Assembly: GCA_965243775.1 (NCBI GenBank)
Contig: CBDEWF010000128.1
Coordinates: 54,913-118,912 of the forward strand
Origin: Sansalvadorimonas sp965243775
Lineage (GTDB): Bacteria; Pseudomonadota; Gammaproteobacteria; Pseudomonadales; Endozoicomonadaceae
Direction: 5' to 3'
Length of the DNA stretch: 64,000 nucleotides
A program made the translations under genes and the position numbers. Positions 9,383-17,693 of the stretch are shown here, in pieces. Position 1 is the first letter of the stretch, and each line of letters opens with the position of its first letter. The notes under the pieces are model-generated. The model was not told where the DNA came from, did no database searches, and worked only from the letters and a program-made list of their open reading frames with translations.

Positions 9383-10251
9383 CAGCTCCAGTTAAGTGTC
9401 GGGGAAATGGTTCTCGGGTCTGTGCGCAACAATTTGATTTCTACCCGACGGTTGCGCATGCGCTGTTCCGGGGTTTTTCCTGGATTAATGGGATCCCTGG
9501 AGCCATGCCAGCGCACTGGCATAAACAGGTTGGATGGTATTCCCGCATCAATCAGATACTTTTGTACCTGTTCTGCACGTTGCCGGGACAGAGTCAGGTT
9601 GATATAGCTTTTGCCAGAGCGATCAGTATGACCGTCGATCTGGATAGCCTGGATGGTGTCATCGTAGCGCAGGTAATCGACAACCAGATCCAGTTTTCCG
9701 GATTCCTTGATGGCCACATGGGTTGCGTTGATATTAAATACTATTTTAGTGTCGTTTATATCGTTAAACGATAACGGTGGCAGGTTGTTTCGGCAGCCGT
9801 TAAACCGAGTCATGGAGCTGCTGATACCTGTGGCAGGAATCTGCTTGTGCCAGTTATCACCTTCGTCGCTGGTCAGCTTGATCTCTCCCCATTCACCGTT
9901 AGCCATGGCATCCAGTAACTGCTGAATATGGCTGGTAAAAACCAGTTCAGAAGCTGGCGCCCTGAGGGTGGTGGCAACAGATCTGGACTGGCTTATTTGC
10001 CAGGGTGCCGGAATAATCTTCAGCTCACCTTTTATTGATGTACGGTTTCTAAAGGGAGCCTGCAGGCTAAGGACGGGTTTGCGTCCGGCAGAAGCAATAA
10101 ATGTGACTTTTGTTGTTTCGGAAAGATTGGCTTCCAGCCTGCACTGTTCCCTGCTGGTGGAGACTGTCCAGGGCAGAGGGTCACTGATTCTGGCCTGGGC
10201 AGTGGTGGCTCCCAGTAACACCAGTAACGGGATGAAGGTGGCGAAGCGCAT
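9382..10251 (-). CDS. motY: MotY-like stator-ring protein with OmpA domain
   Basis: A 289-aa exported protein. Signal peptide at residues 1-20 (cleavage after AQA), an N-terminal domain typical of MotY (WTVSTSREQCRLEANL) that forms the T ring in sodium-driven polar motors, and a C-terminal OmpA-like peptidoglycan-binding domain (IDGHTDRSGKSYINLTLSRQ and RMRNRRVEI) from about residue 165. The location directly upstream of fleSR is unusual for motY, which is commonly unlinked. A plain OmpA-family protein is the alternative, but the N-terminal pattern favours MotY. Confidence 0.82.
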   Translation of the reverse strand: MRFATFIPLLVLLGATTAQARISDPLPWTVSTSREQCRLEANLSETTKVTFIASAGRKPVLSLQAPFRNRTSIKGELKIIPAPWQISQSRSVATTLRAPASELVFTSHIQQLLDAMANGEWGEIKLTSDEGDNWHKQIPATGISSSMTRFNGCRNNLPPLSFNDINDTKIVFNINATHVAIKESGKLDLVVDYLRYDDTIQAIQIDGHTDRSGKSYINLTLSRQRAEQVQKYLIDAGIPSNLFMPVRWHGSRDPINPGKTPEQRMRNRRVEIKLLRTDPRTISPTLNWS

Positions 10252-10621
10252 TCAGTCCTTAACCTATATGAGTTTGTATCAGCCGTAGTTGTACATTTTT
10301 TCCACAGCCACGATTTTTGGGCATGGTTCTTTAGGGCTAGTTATAAATATCAATGGGATTGCTAATAATTCGTAGTTGTACGGATGGCTGGGGTGTTTCG
10401 AAATAATATTATCCTGTCAAATGATGCATTGTTTTACAGGTTTGTTTGCTTGAGGTTCAGCAAAGGTACACATGGACGGGCATAAAAGCCGTAGTTGGTG
10501 TTCTCATTTTCCATAGTAAAGAAGTACGTATAAGGCGTCAGGTTGTATCAGCAGAACCTGGGTTTAGCCTTGAATTTACCTGCAGTGTATCAGGTGAATA
10601 CCAGATTTAATTTGCTGCTTA
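10252..10621. other. Divergent intergenic region between motY and fliM
   Basis: This 370-bp gap must hold promoters for both flagellar operons. I looked for sigma-54 (GG-N10-GC) and sigma-28 boxes on both strands and saw none with a full match. A short sequence CGTAGTTGTAC occurs twice (near 10283 and 10371), with a third partial copy near 10500. Its meaning is unknown. No gene is seen. Confidence 0.4.
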
Positions 10622-11488
10622 TTGGATCGAATCCCCGTGATAATCTCATCCGCAGAAGGTGGGGCTGAAAAAATTCGCCCTTGTAATTTGTTTGAAGTCG
10701 GCGGTCACATGGCTGCTGTCAGGCAGCAGGCTTCAGAGCTGAGCCATGTCTGTGCCCGAGCGGTGAATGAGTGCCTGACCAATATGACCGGAGAAGGGGT
10801 TGGGGTGACTGCCGAATCTCTCTATCCCAGTGCGCTCCCCAGGCTGAAAGGGCGCCATGTCACCTCCTTTCCTGTTCATACTGTCGATGAAGAGAGTCAG
10901 GGCCTTATCCATATCGATAATGCGTTGTGTTGCGCCTTGCTGGAAAGGGCCTGCGGTGGTCAGGGTGAAATCACCGAGGGTGTAGAGTTGCTAACCCATG
11001 CGGAACATCGTTTCGCTATCCGGCTGGTGAATCTCACAGTGGAGATGATCTCCAAGTCTCTCAGATTGAAAACAGATCTGGTCGTCAATACTGACCGGGA
11101 ATCTGACAACGCACCGTCCTTTAGCAAGAATTTCCTGCTTATGAAGATGGAGGTCACCACTGATGCTTTCAGTGGAGGTATTTCCCTCTGGCTTCCCGGT
11201 GAGATCATCAACCCCAACCTCGAAAGCGATGAGCAGGCCATGGCTGCCTTTAAGAGCGCCCTGTATGCCGTACCCGTTACGGTAACGGCCACGCTTAGTC
11301 GCCAGAAAACCACTTTGCGTAAAGTAATGTCTTTTAAAGTTGGCGATACGCTGCCTTTAAATCTTCCCGGTATAGCGGATGTTCATACCGGCGATACGGT
11401 TCTCTGCCAGGCCCGGGTGGTTACCCGGAACGGGCAGCTTGCCATTGAACTTGAGAGTGACCAGAAAGATGAGGAAGCCGTGCAATGA
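10622..11488 (+). CDS. fliM: FliM-like flagellar switch protein, N-terminally short
   Basis: A 288-aa protein, about 30-40 residues shorter than usual FliM. The middle domain shows IDNALCCALLERACGGQGE (the position of the FGG-x-G motif) and LTHAEHRFAIRLVN. The C-terminal SpoA domain (VPVTVTATLSRQKTTLRKVM through VLCQARVVTRNGQLAIELE) is clear. The N-terminal EIDALLxG motif that binds phospho-CheY is absent, and the frame is closed by a TGA at 10595, so it cannot be recovered upstream. The start given is TTG; a GTG lies five codons in. It overlaps fliN by 4 bp. No fliL lies upstream. Confidence 0.8.
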   Translation: MDRIPVIISSAEGGAEKIRPCNLFEVGGHMAAVRQQASELSHVCARAVNECLTNMTGEGVGVTAESLYPSALPRLKGRHVTSFPVHTVDEESQGLIHIDNALCCALLERACGGQGEITEGVELLTHAEHRFAIRLVNLTVEMISKSLRLKTDLVVNTDRESDNAPSFSKNFLLMKMEVTTDAFSGGISLWLPGEIINPNLESDEQAMAAFKSALYAVPVTVTATLSRQKTTLRKVMSFKVGDTLPLNLPGIADVHTGDTVLCQARVVTRNGQLAIELESDQKDEEAVQ

Positions 11489-11820
11489 CGGACGCAGCTG
11501 TAGAAACCCATGAATTGGAAACGGCTACAACTACTGATTTTGACAATAATATCCAGGTTGCACCTGACCTGAGCGTTATTCTTGATATTCCGGTGGTTAT
11601 GTCCCTGGAGGTGGGAAGCACGGAGCTGACAGTTAACGAGCTGCTGTCCATGGGCAGTGGTTCGGTGATTGAGCTGAACCGTCACACTGGTGATCCTCTG
11701 GATGTAAAAGTAAATGGCAAGCTTGTTGGTCGTGGCGAAGTTGTGGAAAGCAACGGCCGCTACGGTATCCGACTGACTGAAGTTGTCAGCCCCAGCGAAC
11801 GACTGGGCCCTCTGGCCTGA
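11485..11820 (+). CDS. fliN: FliN, flagellar motor switch protein
   Basis: A 111-aa protein with a variable acidic N-terminus and a complete C-terminal SpoA domain: LDIPVVMSLEVGSTELTVNE, LLSMGSGSVIELNRHTGDPL, VNGKLVGRGEVVESNGRYGI. This is the standard FliN pattern. It forms the lower C ring and docks FliH. The start overlaps fliM by 4 bp (ATGA) and the stop shares a base with the fliO start. Confidence 0.95.
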   Translation: MTDAAVETHELETATTTDFDNNIQVAPDLSVILDIPVVMSLEVGSTELTVNELLSMGSGSVIELNRHTGDPLDVKVNGKLVGRGEVVESNGRYGIRLTEVVSPSERLGPLA

Positions 11821-12170
11821 TGGGGGCTGCCGCCTCATCGGCAGGGGCCCAGCTGCTGAATATTGCAGGAATGCTGGCTGTTGTAGTTATCCTGATTGTG
11901 GTCATGGCATGGGGTGCCCGGCAGCTGATGGGCGGAAGCCTGAAAGTGGGCCGACATATCCAGGTTCTTGAGGTATTTCCCCTCGGGCGAAATGAAAAAC
12001 TCTGCCTTGCCCGGGTGGGAGGGCGGACTCTACTGCTTGGCATTACCCCCCAGAGAATCAGCCCCATAGAGAGCTGGAAAGACTGGCCTGAAGCCGGTGA
12101 AGATGCTCTGCAAGGTCAATCCCAGGGTGAATTTCAAAAAATATTGTCTCGTTTGGTGAAGTCATCGTGA
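11820..12170 (+). CDS. fliO: FliO, export-gate assembly protein
   Basis: A 116-aa protein with one transmembrane segment near the N-terminus (LLNIAGMLAVVVILIVVMAW) and a small cytoplasmic domain containing HIQVLEVFPLGRNEKLCLAR and RTLLLGITPQ, the conserved FliO features. FliO helps assemble the FliP/FliR core. It is embedded between fliN and fliP with overlapping ends. Confidence 0.9.
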   Translation: MGAAASSAGAQLLNIAGMLAVVVILIVVMAWGARQLMGGSLKVGRHIQVLEVFPLGRNEKLCLARVGGRTLLLGITPQRISPIESWKDWPEAGEDALQGQSQGEFQKILSRLVKSS

Positions 12171-12901
12171 GGTTTCCAGGGAAGGCAGCAGCCTTGCTTT
12201 TACTTCTGATACCCGGGCTGGCCACGGCCCAGAGTATCCCTCTGCTGAATGTGGTCAGTGATGGTGCCAGCCAGGAATACAGCACGACGCTGCAGATACT
12301 GATTTTGCTGACCACCCTTTCATTTCTGCCAGCGTTGCTGATGGTAATGACCGGGTTTACCCGAATTATTGTCGTGCTGTCACTTATGCGGCAGGCGCTT
12401 GGTCTGCAGCAGACGCCTCCCAACCCTGTACTGGTAGGTTTGGCCCTGTTTCTAACGGCATTCGTGATGATGCCGGTTTACGACAGGATAGATGTGGTCG
12501 CTGTTCAGCCCTGGTTGAACAATGAGATGACCTTGAAGGAAGCCGCCCTTGAAGCCAGTGTGCCACTGAAAGACTTTATGTTGCGTCAGACCCGGCAGCA
12601 GGATCTGGCCAGGATGTCTGATGTTTCCGGTCTGCCGCTTCCGGCTGACAGGATGGAAACACCATTCCGCCTGCTGGCTCCGGCATTTATCATTAGTGAG
12701 TTGAAAACGGCTTTCCAGATCGGCTTCCTGCTGTTTATCCCCTTTCTTGTGATCGATATGGTTGTTGCCAGCGTTTTGATGGCAATGGGCATGATGATGT
12801 TGTCACCATTGGTTATATCGCTGCCATTCAAGCTGATGCTGTTTGTTCTGGTAGACGGCTGGAGCCTTATTACCGGCACGCTGGCTGCCAGTTTCTGGTA
12901 G
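12167..12901 (+). CDS. fliP: FliP, flagellar export-gate protein
   Basis: A 244-aa membrane protein with a cleavable-type signal peptide (LLLLLIPGLATAQS) followed by the classical FliP core: LQILILLTTLSFLPALLMVM, TRIIVVLSLMRQALG, TPPNPVLVGLALFLTAFVM and the C-terminal FLVIDMVVASVLMAMGMMM. The start is GTG, overlapping the fliO stop by 4 bp. Length and motifs are normal. Confidence 0.96.
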   Translation: MRFPGKAAALLLLLIPGLATAQSIPLLNVVSDGASQEYSTTLQILILLTTLSFLPALLMVMTGFTRIIVVLSLMRQALGLQQTPPNPVLVGLALFLTAFVMMPVYDRIDVVAVQPWLNNEMTLKEAALEASVPLKDFMLRQTRQQDLARMSDVSGLPLPADRMETPFRLLAPAFIISELKTAFQIGFLLFIPFLVIDMVVASVLMAMGMMMLSPLVISLPFKLMLFVLVDGWSLITGTLAASFW

Positions 12902-12925
12902 ACCGGTGATGCAGTCATGAGAGTG

Positions 12926-13018
12926 GAAATGCCTTTTTACCATGGAAATGCACTTTGCATTTTCATTTTTCGGGGTGGGCCTTCCCCGCTCATGGCTGTT
13001 TGATTAAAAAGGCATTTC
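12926..13018. repeat. Palindromic element between fliP and fliQ
   Basis: A 14-bp perfect inverted repeat, GAAATGCCTTTTTA at 12926-12939 and its complement at 13005-13018, brackets 65 bp that itself holds a CGGGG/CCCCG hairpin. It fills the only sizeable gap (144 bp) in an operon whose other genes overlap or nearly touch. No target duplication was found. It may be a REP- or MITE-type insertion, or an RNA hairpin that tunes expression of fliQ onward. Confidence 0.6.
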
Positions 13019-13045
13019 TGAACAAAGAAGTAAAAGGTAGTCTCA

Positions 13046-13315
13046 ATGACCCCGGAAACAGTCGTTGATATTTTTCGTGAAGCCCAGAGCCTGATAGTGC
13101 TGATGGTTCTGGTGCTGATCGGCCCTGGCCTGCTGGTCGGTCTGGTGGTGGCGATTTTCCAGGCTGCGACACAGATCAATGAACAGACTCTGAGCTTTCT
13201 GCCCCGCCTGCTGGCAACCCTTGCCACCATGGGGCTGGCCGGACACTGGCTGCTGCAACAGATGATGGAGCTTACCCAGAACTTGTTCTTTCGAATACCC
13301 TCATTAATAGGATAG
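13046..13315 (+). CDS. fliQ: FliQ, flagellar export-gate protein
   Basis: An 89-aa protein with two membrane helices (IVLMVLVLIGPGLLVGLVVA and a second after NEQTLSFLPRLLATLAT) and the FliQ signature ATQINEQTLSFLPRL. It packs around the FliP/FliR export core. Length is typical. It is separated from fliP by the palindromic element and precedes fliR by 8 bp. Confidence 0.95.
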   Translation: MTPETVVDIFREAQSLIVLMVLVLIGPGLLVGLVVAIFQAATQINEQTLSFLPRLLATLATMGLAGHWLLQQMMELTQNLFFRIPSLIG

Positions 13316-13323
13316 GTGCGGTT

Positions 13324-14121
13324 ATGCTGCCCCTACCTTTTACACTGGATATTCAGGAGCTGACCGCACTTATTGGTCAGTGGTTCTGGCCTATGTGCCG
13401 GATTGCTGCAGCGGTATGGATTATGCCGATGTTTGGTGGTTCAGGTATACCGCCAAAAGCCAGGCTGTCTTTGATACTGGCTCTTACCCTGCTGGTATCT
13501 TCTGATGTCACCCCGGTTCAGAATGTTGCACAGGGGATTGATCCCATTTCCATTCAGTCCATTGTGATCACTGTTCAGCAGGTAGGCATAGGCCTGGCTT
13601 TTGGCTTTGTTTTGAAGCTGTGGCTGGCAGTTTTCACCATGAGTGGGCAGATAATGTCCATGCAGATGGGGCTGGCCATGGCTGTCATGAATGATCCTCT
13701 TAATGGACCGGGCACGGCTCTGCTGGGTAAGTGGATACAGACGATCGCCATGCTCGCTTTTCTGGCCATGGATGGACATTTGGTTGTGTTCACCGTGCTA
13801 CTGGACAGTTTTCACACCCTGCCGGTGGGCACATCTTTTATAACTGAGTTCTGGCTGGATCTGGCGAAACTGGGCAGCTGGCTGTTTGCCAGCAGTCTGC
13901 TGGTGGCGCTGCCGGTGGTGATCAGTATGCTGCTGGTCAATATGTCCTTTGGTGTCATGAACCGTGCCGCTCCCCAGCTCAACATTATTGCTCTGGGTTT
14001 TCCCATGACCATGATGTTTGGTATGGCGACTGTGTTTCTGGTTATGACCGGACTGCCCGGAATGCTGGTAAATCTGACAACGGAAACCCTTGGGTTACTG
14101 CGGCTGCTGGTGGGGGCTTAG
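13324..14121 (+). CDS. fliR: FliR, flagellar export-gate protein
   Basis: A 265-aa polytopic membrane protein with features typical of FliR: FGGSGIPPKARLSLILALTL near residue 38-57, MQMGLAMAVMNDPLNGPGTA, and the C-terminal NRAAPQLNIIALGFPMTMMF. FliR joins FliP to form the gate. Its stop codon is immediately followed by the GTG of flhB. Confidence 0.95.
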   Translation: MLPLPFTLDIQELTALIGQWFWPMCRIAAAVWIMPMFGGSGIPPKARLSLILALTLLVSSDVTPVQNVAQGIDPISIQSIVITVQQVGIGLAFGFVLKLWLAVFTMSGQIMSMQMGLAMAVMNDPLNGPGTALLGKWIQTIAMLAFLAMDGHLVVFTVLLDSFHTLPVGTSFITEFWLDLAKLGSWLFASSLLVALPVVISMLLVNMSFGVMNRAAPQLNIIALGFPMTMMFGMATVFLVMTGLPGMLVNLTTETLGLLRLLVGA

Positions 14122-15276
14122 GTGGCAGATACATCACAGGAGCGCACAGAGCAGCCCACGGAGAAAAAACTCCGAAAAAGTCGTGAACAAGGGCAGGTTC
14201 CCCGCTCCAGGGAAGTGTTGTCAGCGGTACTGATCATGAGTGCCGGTTTTCTTATGCAGGTTGCCGGCCCGTATATTGCCAAGACTCTTGCAGATATTAT
14301 GCGCTTCAACCTGTCTGTGGGCAGGGCAGAGATTTACGATCTGGCTTATATGACAAGACACCTGCAGGATTCAGCGATGTCTGCAGGTTTTGTGGTTGTA
14401 CCTTTTGTTGCCATCCTGGGCTTTGCGGCTATTGCCAGTACTGGACTGACCGGCGGTTTTCTATTCCAGACCGAGCTGTTGCAGCCCAAATTCAGCCGTA
14501 TGAATCCGGCGCAGTGGATATCCCGGGTATTTTCTGTCCGGGGGCTGGTAGAGATTGCTAAGTCCATATTGAAAGTGGTGCTGGTGGTTGGATGCCTGCT
14601 GTTTGTGCTTTGGAAACGTTATCCGCTGTCACTCTCCCTTGGCAATATGCCGGTTATAGAAGCTATCAGTGAAGGTGTGGATATTCTGGGCTGGACCCTG
14701 ATGGCATTTGGCAGTGCCCTTATGCTGATTGCCTTTATTGATGCTCCCTACCAAATCTGGGACAACAAGCAGAAACTGATGATGACCCGTCAGGAGGTTC
14801 TGGACGAGCACAAGGATATGGAAGGTAAGCCGGAAGTGAAAAGTCGTATCCGGCAGTTGCAAAGGGAGATGAGCAACCGGCGTATGATGCAGCAGGTGCC
14901 GGAGGCAGATGTGATTATCACCAACCCGACACATTATTCGATCGCCTTAAAATACGACACCGAACGTGCGTCAGCCCCTTTTGTGGTCGCCAAGGGGGTT
15001 GACCAGATTGCATTGAAGATCAGGGAAATTGCACGGGATACATCACGACCCATTGTCCAGGCCCCGGCTCTGACCCGGGCTGTTTACCACTCCACCAAGG
15101 TCGATCAGGAAATTCCGGCAGATCTGTACCTGGCTGTGGCTCAGGTCCTGGCTTACGTCCAGCAGCTGTCGCAGTATCGCCGGGGGCAGGGTGGGGATCG
15201 ACCTCCGGTAAAACCCGGATTCGATATTCCCGATGAATACGATGAAGACGGACGGCGTAAGCCTGGCACAGGTTAG
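14122..15276 (+). CDS. flhB: FlhB, flagellar export switch protein
   Basis: A 384-aa protein. Four membrane helices occupy about residues 30-210, followed by a cytoplasmic domain with the self-cleavage site NPTH (within DVIITNPTHYSIALKYD, near residue 270). Cleavage there switches export from rod/hook to filament substrates. The N-terminus (ERTEQPTEKKLRKSREQGQV) is the standard FlhB motif. The start is GTG, directly after the fliR stop. The partner hook-length protein FliK is not encoded in this window. Confidence 0.96.
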   Translation: MADTSQERTEQPTEKKLRKSREQGQVPRSREVLSAVLIMSAGFLMQVAGPYIAKTLADIMRFNLSVGRAEIYDLAYMTRHLQDSAMSAGFVVVPFVAILGFAAIASTGLTGGFLFQTELLQPKFSRMNPAQWISRVFSVRGLVEIAKSILKVVLVVGCLLFVLWKRYPLSLSLGNMPVIEAISEGVDILGWTLMAFGSALMLIAFIDAPYQIWDNKQKLMMTRQEVLDEHKDMEGKPEVKSRIRQLQREMSNRRMMQQVPEADVIITNPTHYSIALKYDTERASAPFVVAKGVDQIALKIREIARDTSRPIVQAPALTRAVYHSTKVDQEIPADLYLAVAQVLAYVQQLSQYRRGQGGDRPPVKPGFDIPDEYDEDGRRKPGTG

Positions 15277-15353
15277 ATTCATGGAAATCGTGTACCAGGA
15301 GCCTGAAAATTTAACTGATGACGAGTTTATGACCAGTGACGGGTTTATGATTA

Positions 15354-17477
15354 ATGAGTAGTACAACAACAGCAGCTTCCCGAGATTGGCTGCCATTGGC
15401 CAAACGCTATGCCGGCACCCCTGTGCTGCTGATGGCGATGCTGGGTATGGTGACTTTACAGCTTCCACCTTTCCTGTTGGATATGCTGTTTACCTTTAAT
15501 ATCGCTTTGTCGCTTATTGTGCTGCTGGTGGCGGTTTATACCCTGCGCCCTCTGGAATTCAGGGTATTTCCGACCATTCTTCTGGTCGCTACTCTGATGC
15601 GACTGGCCCTGAATGTGGCATCAACCCGTATAGTGTTGCTGCATGGTCATAGTGGTGGAGCCGCAGCTGGTAAGGTTATTGAAGCTTTCGGTAATGTGGT
15701 AATTGGCGGCAACTATGTCGTTGGCATGGTGGTGTTTGCCATTCTGGTTATTATTAATTTCGTTGTAGTGACCAAAGGTGGTGGTCGTATATCAGAAGTG
15801 ACAGCCCGTTTTACCCTGGATGCCATGCCCGGTAAACAGATGGCCATTGATGCCGATCTGAATGCTGGCCTGATTGATCAGGATACTGCCCGTACCCGTC
15901 GGGAAGAGGTGCGGCAGGAGGCGGACTTCTATGGGGCAATGGATGGTGCTTCCAAGTTTGTACGGGGTGATGCGGTTGCCGGTCTGTTGATTTTGGCGAT
16001 CAACATAATCGGTGGTGTCATGATCGGCACCATGCAGCATGAGCTGGGTTTCGGCCAGGCGTTCGAGGTTTATGCCCTGCTGACTATCGGTGATGGCCTG
16101 GTGGCACAGATACCCTCTCTGCTACTGTCTACTACGGCTGCCATAATGGTGACTCGGGTATCCGATGCGGAAGATATGGGAACCCAGGTTTCCAACCAGA
16201 TGTTTGGTTCTCCCAAGGCACTGACAGTTGCTGCCGGTCTGTTGATCGTGATGGGTCTGGTTCCCGGAATGCCTCATATTGCTTTCCTCGGTCTGGGGGG
16301 CTGTGCAGCTCTGGGGGCATGGTTTATGGGGCAGGCGGCTTCAAAGAAAGAGGCTGAAGATCTGGCCCAGGATATGACCAAATCCCTGCCATCTTCCTCT
16401 TCTTCCCCTGACGAAAATCGGGAGTTGTCTTGGGATGATGTTCCCGTGGTCGATATGCTGGGGCTGGAGCTGGGATACCGCCTGATCAGCCAGGTTGATC
16501 GCAAGCGGGGCGGTGAACTTCTTGACCGTATTAAAGGTATCAGGAAAAGCCTTTCCACCCGGCTGGGTTTCCTTGTTCCGACCGTTCATATCCGCGATAA
16601 CCTGAAACTGCAGCCTACCTCCTACCGGATTACCCTGATGGGTGTTGGCATCAGTGAAGGTATGGTTTACCCAGAAAAACTGATGGCTTTGAACCCCGGA
16701 CAGGTTTTTGGTGAACCCAAGGGGATAGGAGCCACAGATCCGGCCTATGGACTGCCCGCAGTATGGATTGACAAGGATGAGCGGGAGAATGCGGTGGCCC
16801 TTGGCTGGACAGTTGTCGATACAGCGACAGTTATTGCCACCCATGTCAGCAAAGTGATGGAAGATCACTCCCATGAGCTGCTTGGTTTTGAAGAAACCCA
16901 GAAGCTGGTGGACAAGCTGACATCCCTGGCTCCCAAGATGGCTGAAGAGCTCATACCCGGCAAGTTGAATATCACCACTTTGCGGGCGGTTATGCAGCAG
17001 CTTCTGCTGGATGATGTGCCACTGTCTGATATACGAACTATTGGTGGCGCTCTGCTGGATGCTGCCAGCCGGTTTACTCACCCTGTACTTCTTGCCGGTG
17101 AAGTTCGGGTTGCCCTGCGGCGTACGATTATTGATGGCATTGTTGGACTGGAGCCGATGATTCCGGTGGTCACCATTGCCCAGGGGCTGGAACAGCTTCT
17201 ATTGCAGGCTCACCAGAAAACCCAGCAGGCCGGTGGCAGCTTCGCCCCGGATGCCATTCCCCTTGAGCCAAACATTACCCAGCAGTTGCAGCAGTTTATG
17301 CCGGATGTGACCCGCCGGATGCTGGAAAGTGGCAAGGCCCCTATTCTTCTGGTGGCTCCACAGCTGAGGCCGCTGATGGCGCGTTTTGCCCGTCTGTGTG
17401 CGCCTGAGATGAAGGTGTTGTCCTATAGCGAAATCCCCGACAACCGTCAGGTAGATGTAGCTTTGAATCTAGGCTGA
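15354..17477 (+). CDS. flhA: FlhA, flagellar export-gate protein
   Basis: A 707-aa protein with the expected architecture: eight membrane helices in the first 330 residues, including the FHIPEP-region equivalent (TRFTLDAMPGKQMAIDADLN), and a large C-terminal cytoplasmic domain that forms the nonameric docking ring. It ends LCAPEMKVLSYSEIPDNRQV. It is the last flagellar gene here; flhF, fleN and fliA, which often follow, are absent. Degenerate copies of its last 70-110 bases recur at 18728 and 21013. Confidence 0.97.
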   Translation: MSSTTTAASRDWLPLAKRYAGTPVLLMAMLGMVTLQLPPFLLDMLFTFNIALSLIVLLVAVYTLRPLEFRVFPTILLVATLMRLALNVASTRIVLLHGHSGGAAAGKVIEAFGNVVIGGNYVVGMVVFAILVIINFVVVTKGGGRISEVTARFTLDAMPGKQMAIDADLNAGLIDQDTARTRREEVRQEADFYGAMDGASKFVRGDAVAGLLILAINIIGGVMIGTMQHELGFGQAFEVYALLTIGDGLVAQIPSLLLSTTAAIMVTRVSDAEDMGTQVSNQMFGSPKALTVAAGLLIVMGLVPGMPHIAFLGLGGCAALGAWFMGQAASKKEAEDLAQDMTKSLPSSSSSPDENRELSWDDVPVVDMLGLELGYRLISQVDRKRGGELLDRIKGIRKSLSTRLGFLVPTVHIRDNLKLQPTSYRITLMGVGISEGMVYPEKLMALNPGQVFGEPKGIGATDPAYGLPAVWIDKDERENAVALGWTVVDTATVIATHVSKVMEDHSHELLGFEETQKLVDKLTSLAPKMAEELIPGKLNITTLRAVMQQLLLDDVPLSDIRTIGGALLDAASRFTHPVLLAGEVRVALRRTIIDGIVGLEPMIPVVTIAQGLEQLLLQAHQKTQQAGGSFAPDAIPLEPNITQQLQQFMPDVTRRMLESGKAPILLVAPQLRPLMARFARLCAPEMKVLSYSEIPDNRQVDVALNLG

Positions 17478-17611
17478 TACTGTTTCCCTTCTCATTGGGC
17501 TCGAGCTCTGTGGGAGGGGGTATAAAGTCATTATCCTCATCATCACCATTTTCATCACCTTCACCTTCATTCTGAATGTTTAAGAGTATCGGCTCAAAAA
17601 GTGTTTTAAGT
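17478..17611 (-). pseudogene. Remnant of a further array paralogue (acidic C-terminal tail)
   Basis: Read on the minus strand, the DNA immediately beyond flhA encodes LKTLFEPILLNIQNEGEGDE followed by more Asp/Glu and Pro-Pro-Pro. This aligns with the C-terminus of the intact paralogue at 18916-20916 (HELFESVLYYIQDQGGEEDE). The remnant stops exactly at the left end of the IS66-type element. The matching upstream motif reappears just beyond the element's right end (18689), so the body of this copy appears to have been removed with the insertion. Confidence 0.6.
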
Positions 17612-17663
17612 GTAAGCGTCCGGCCAACTCACCTTACCACCGATCCTGAAAAACAGAATCATA

Positions 17664-17689
17664 GTGTCCACTTGTTTTTAAGTGGACAC
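17664..17689 (+). promoter_or_regulatory. Hairpin just before the IS66 tnpA start
   Basis: A perfect 10-bp stem (GTGTCCACTT / AAGTGGACAC) with a GTTTTT loop ends five bases before the ATG at 17694. In a transcript entering from outside, it would hide the ribosome-binding region, a known way for insertion sequences to avoid activation by outside transcription. Role here is an inference. Confidence 0.5.
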
Positions 17690-17693
17690 CAAA

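Noticed and set aside
10381..10400. Possible sigma-54 promoter TGGCTGGGGTGTTTCG upstream of fliM
   Set aside because: The -12 GC is missing (TTTCG), and other candidates in the gap have wrong spacing.
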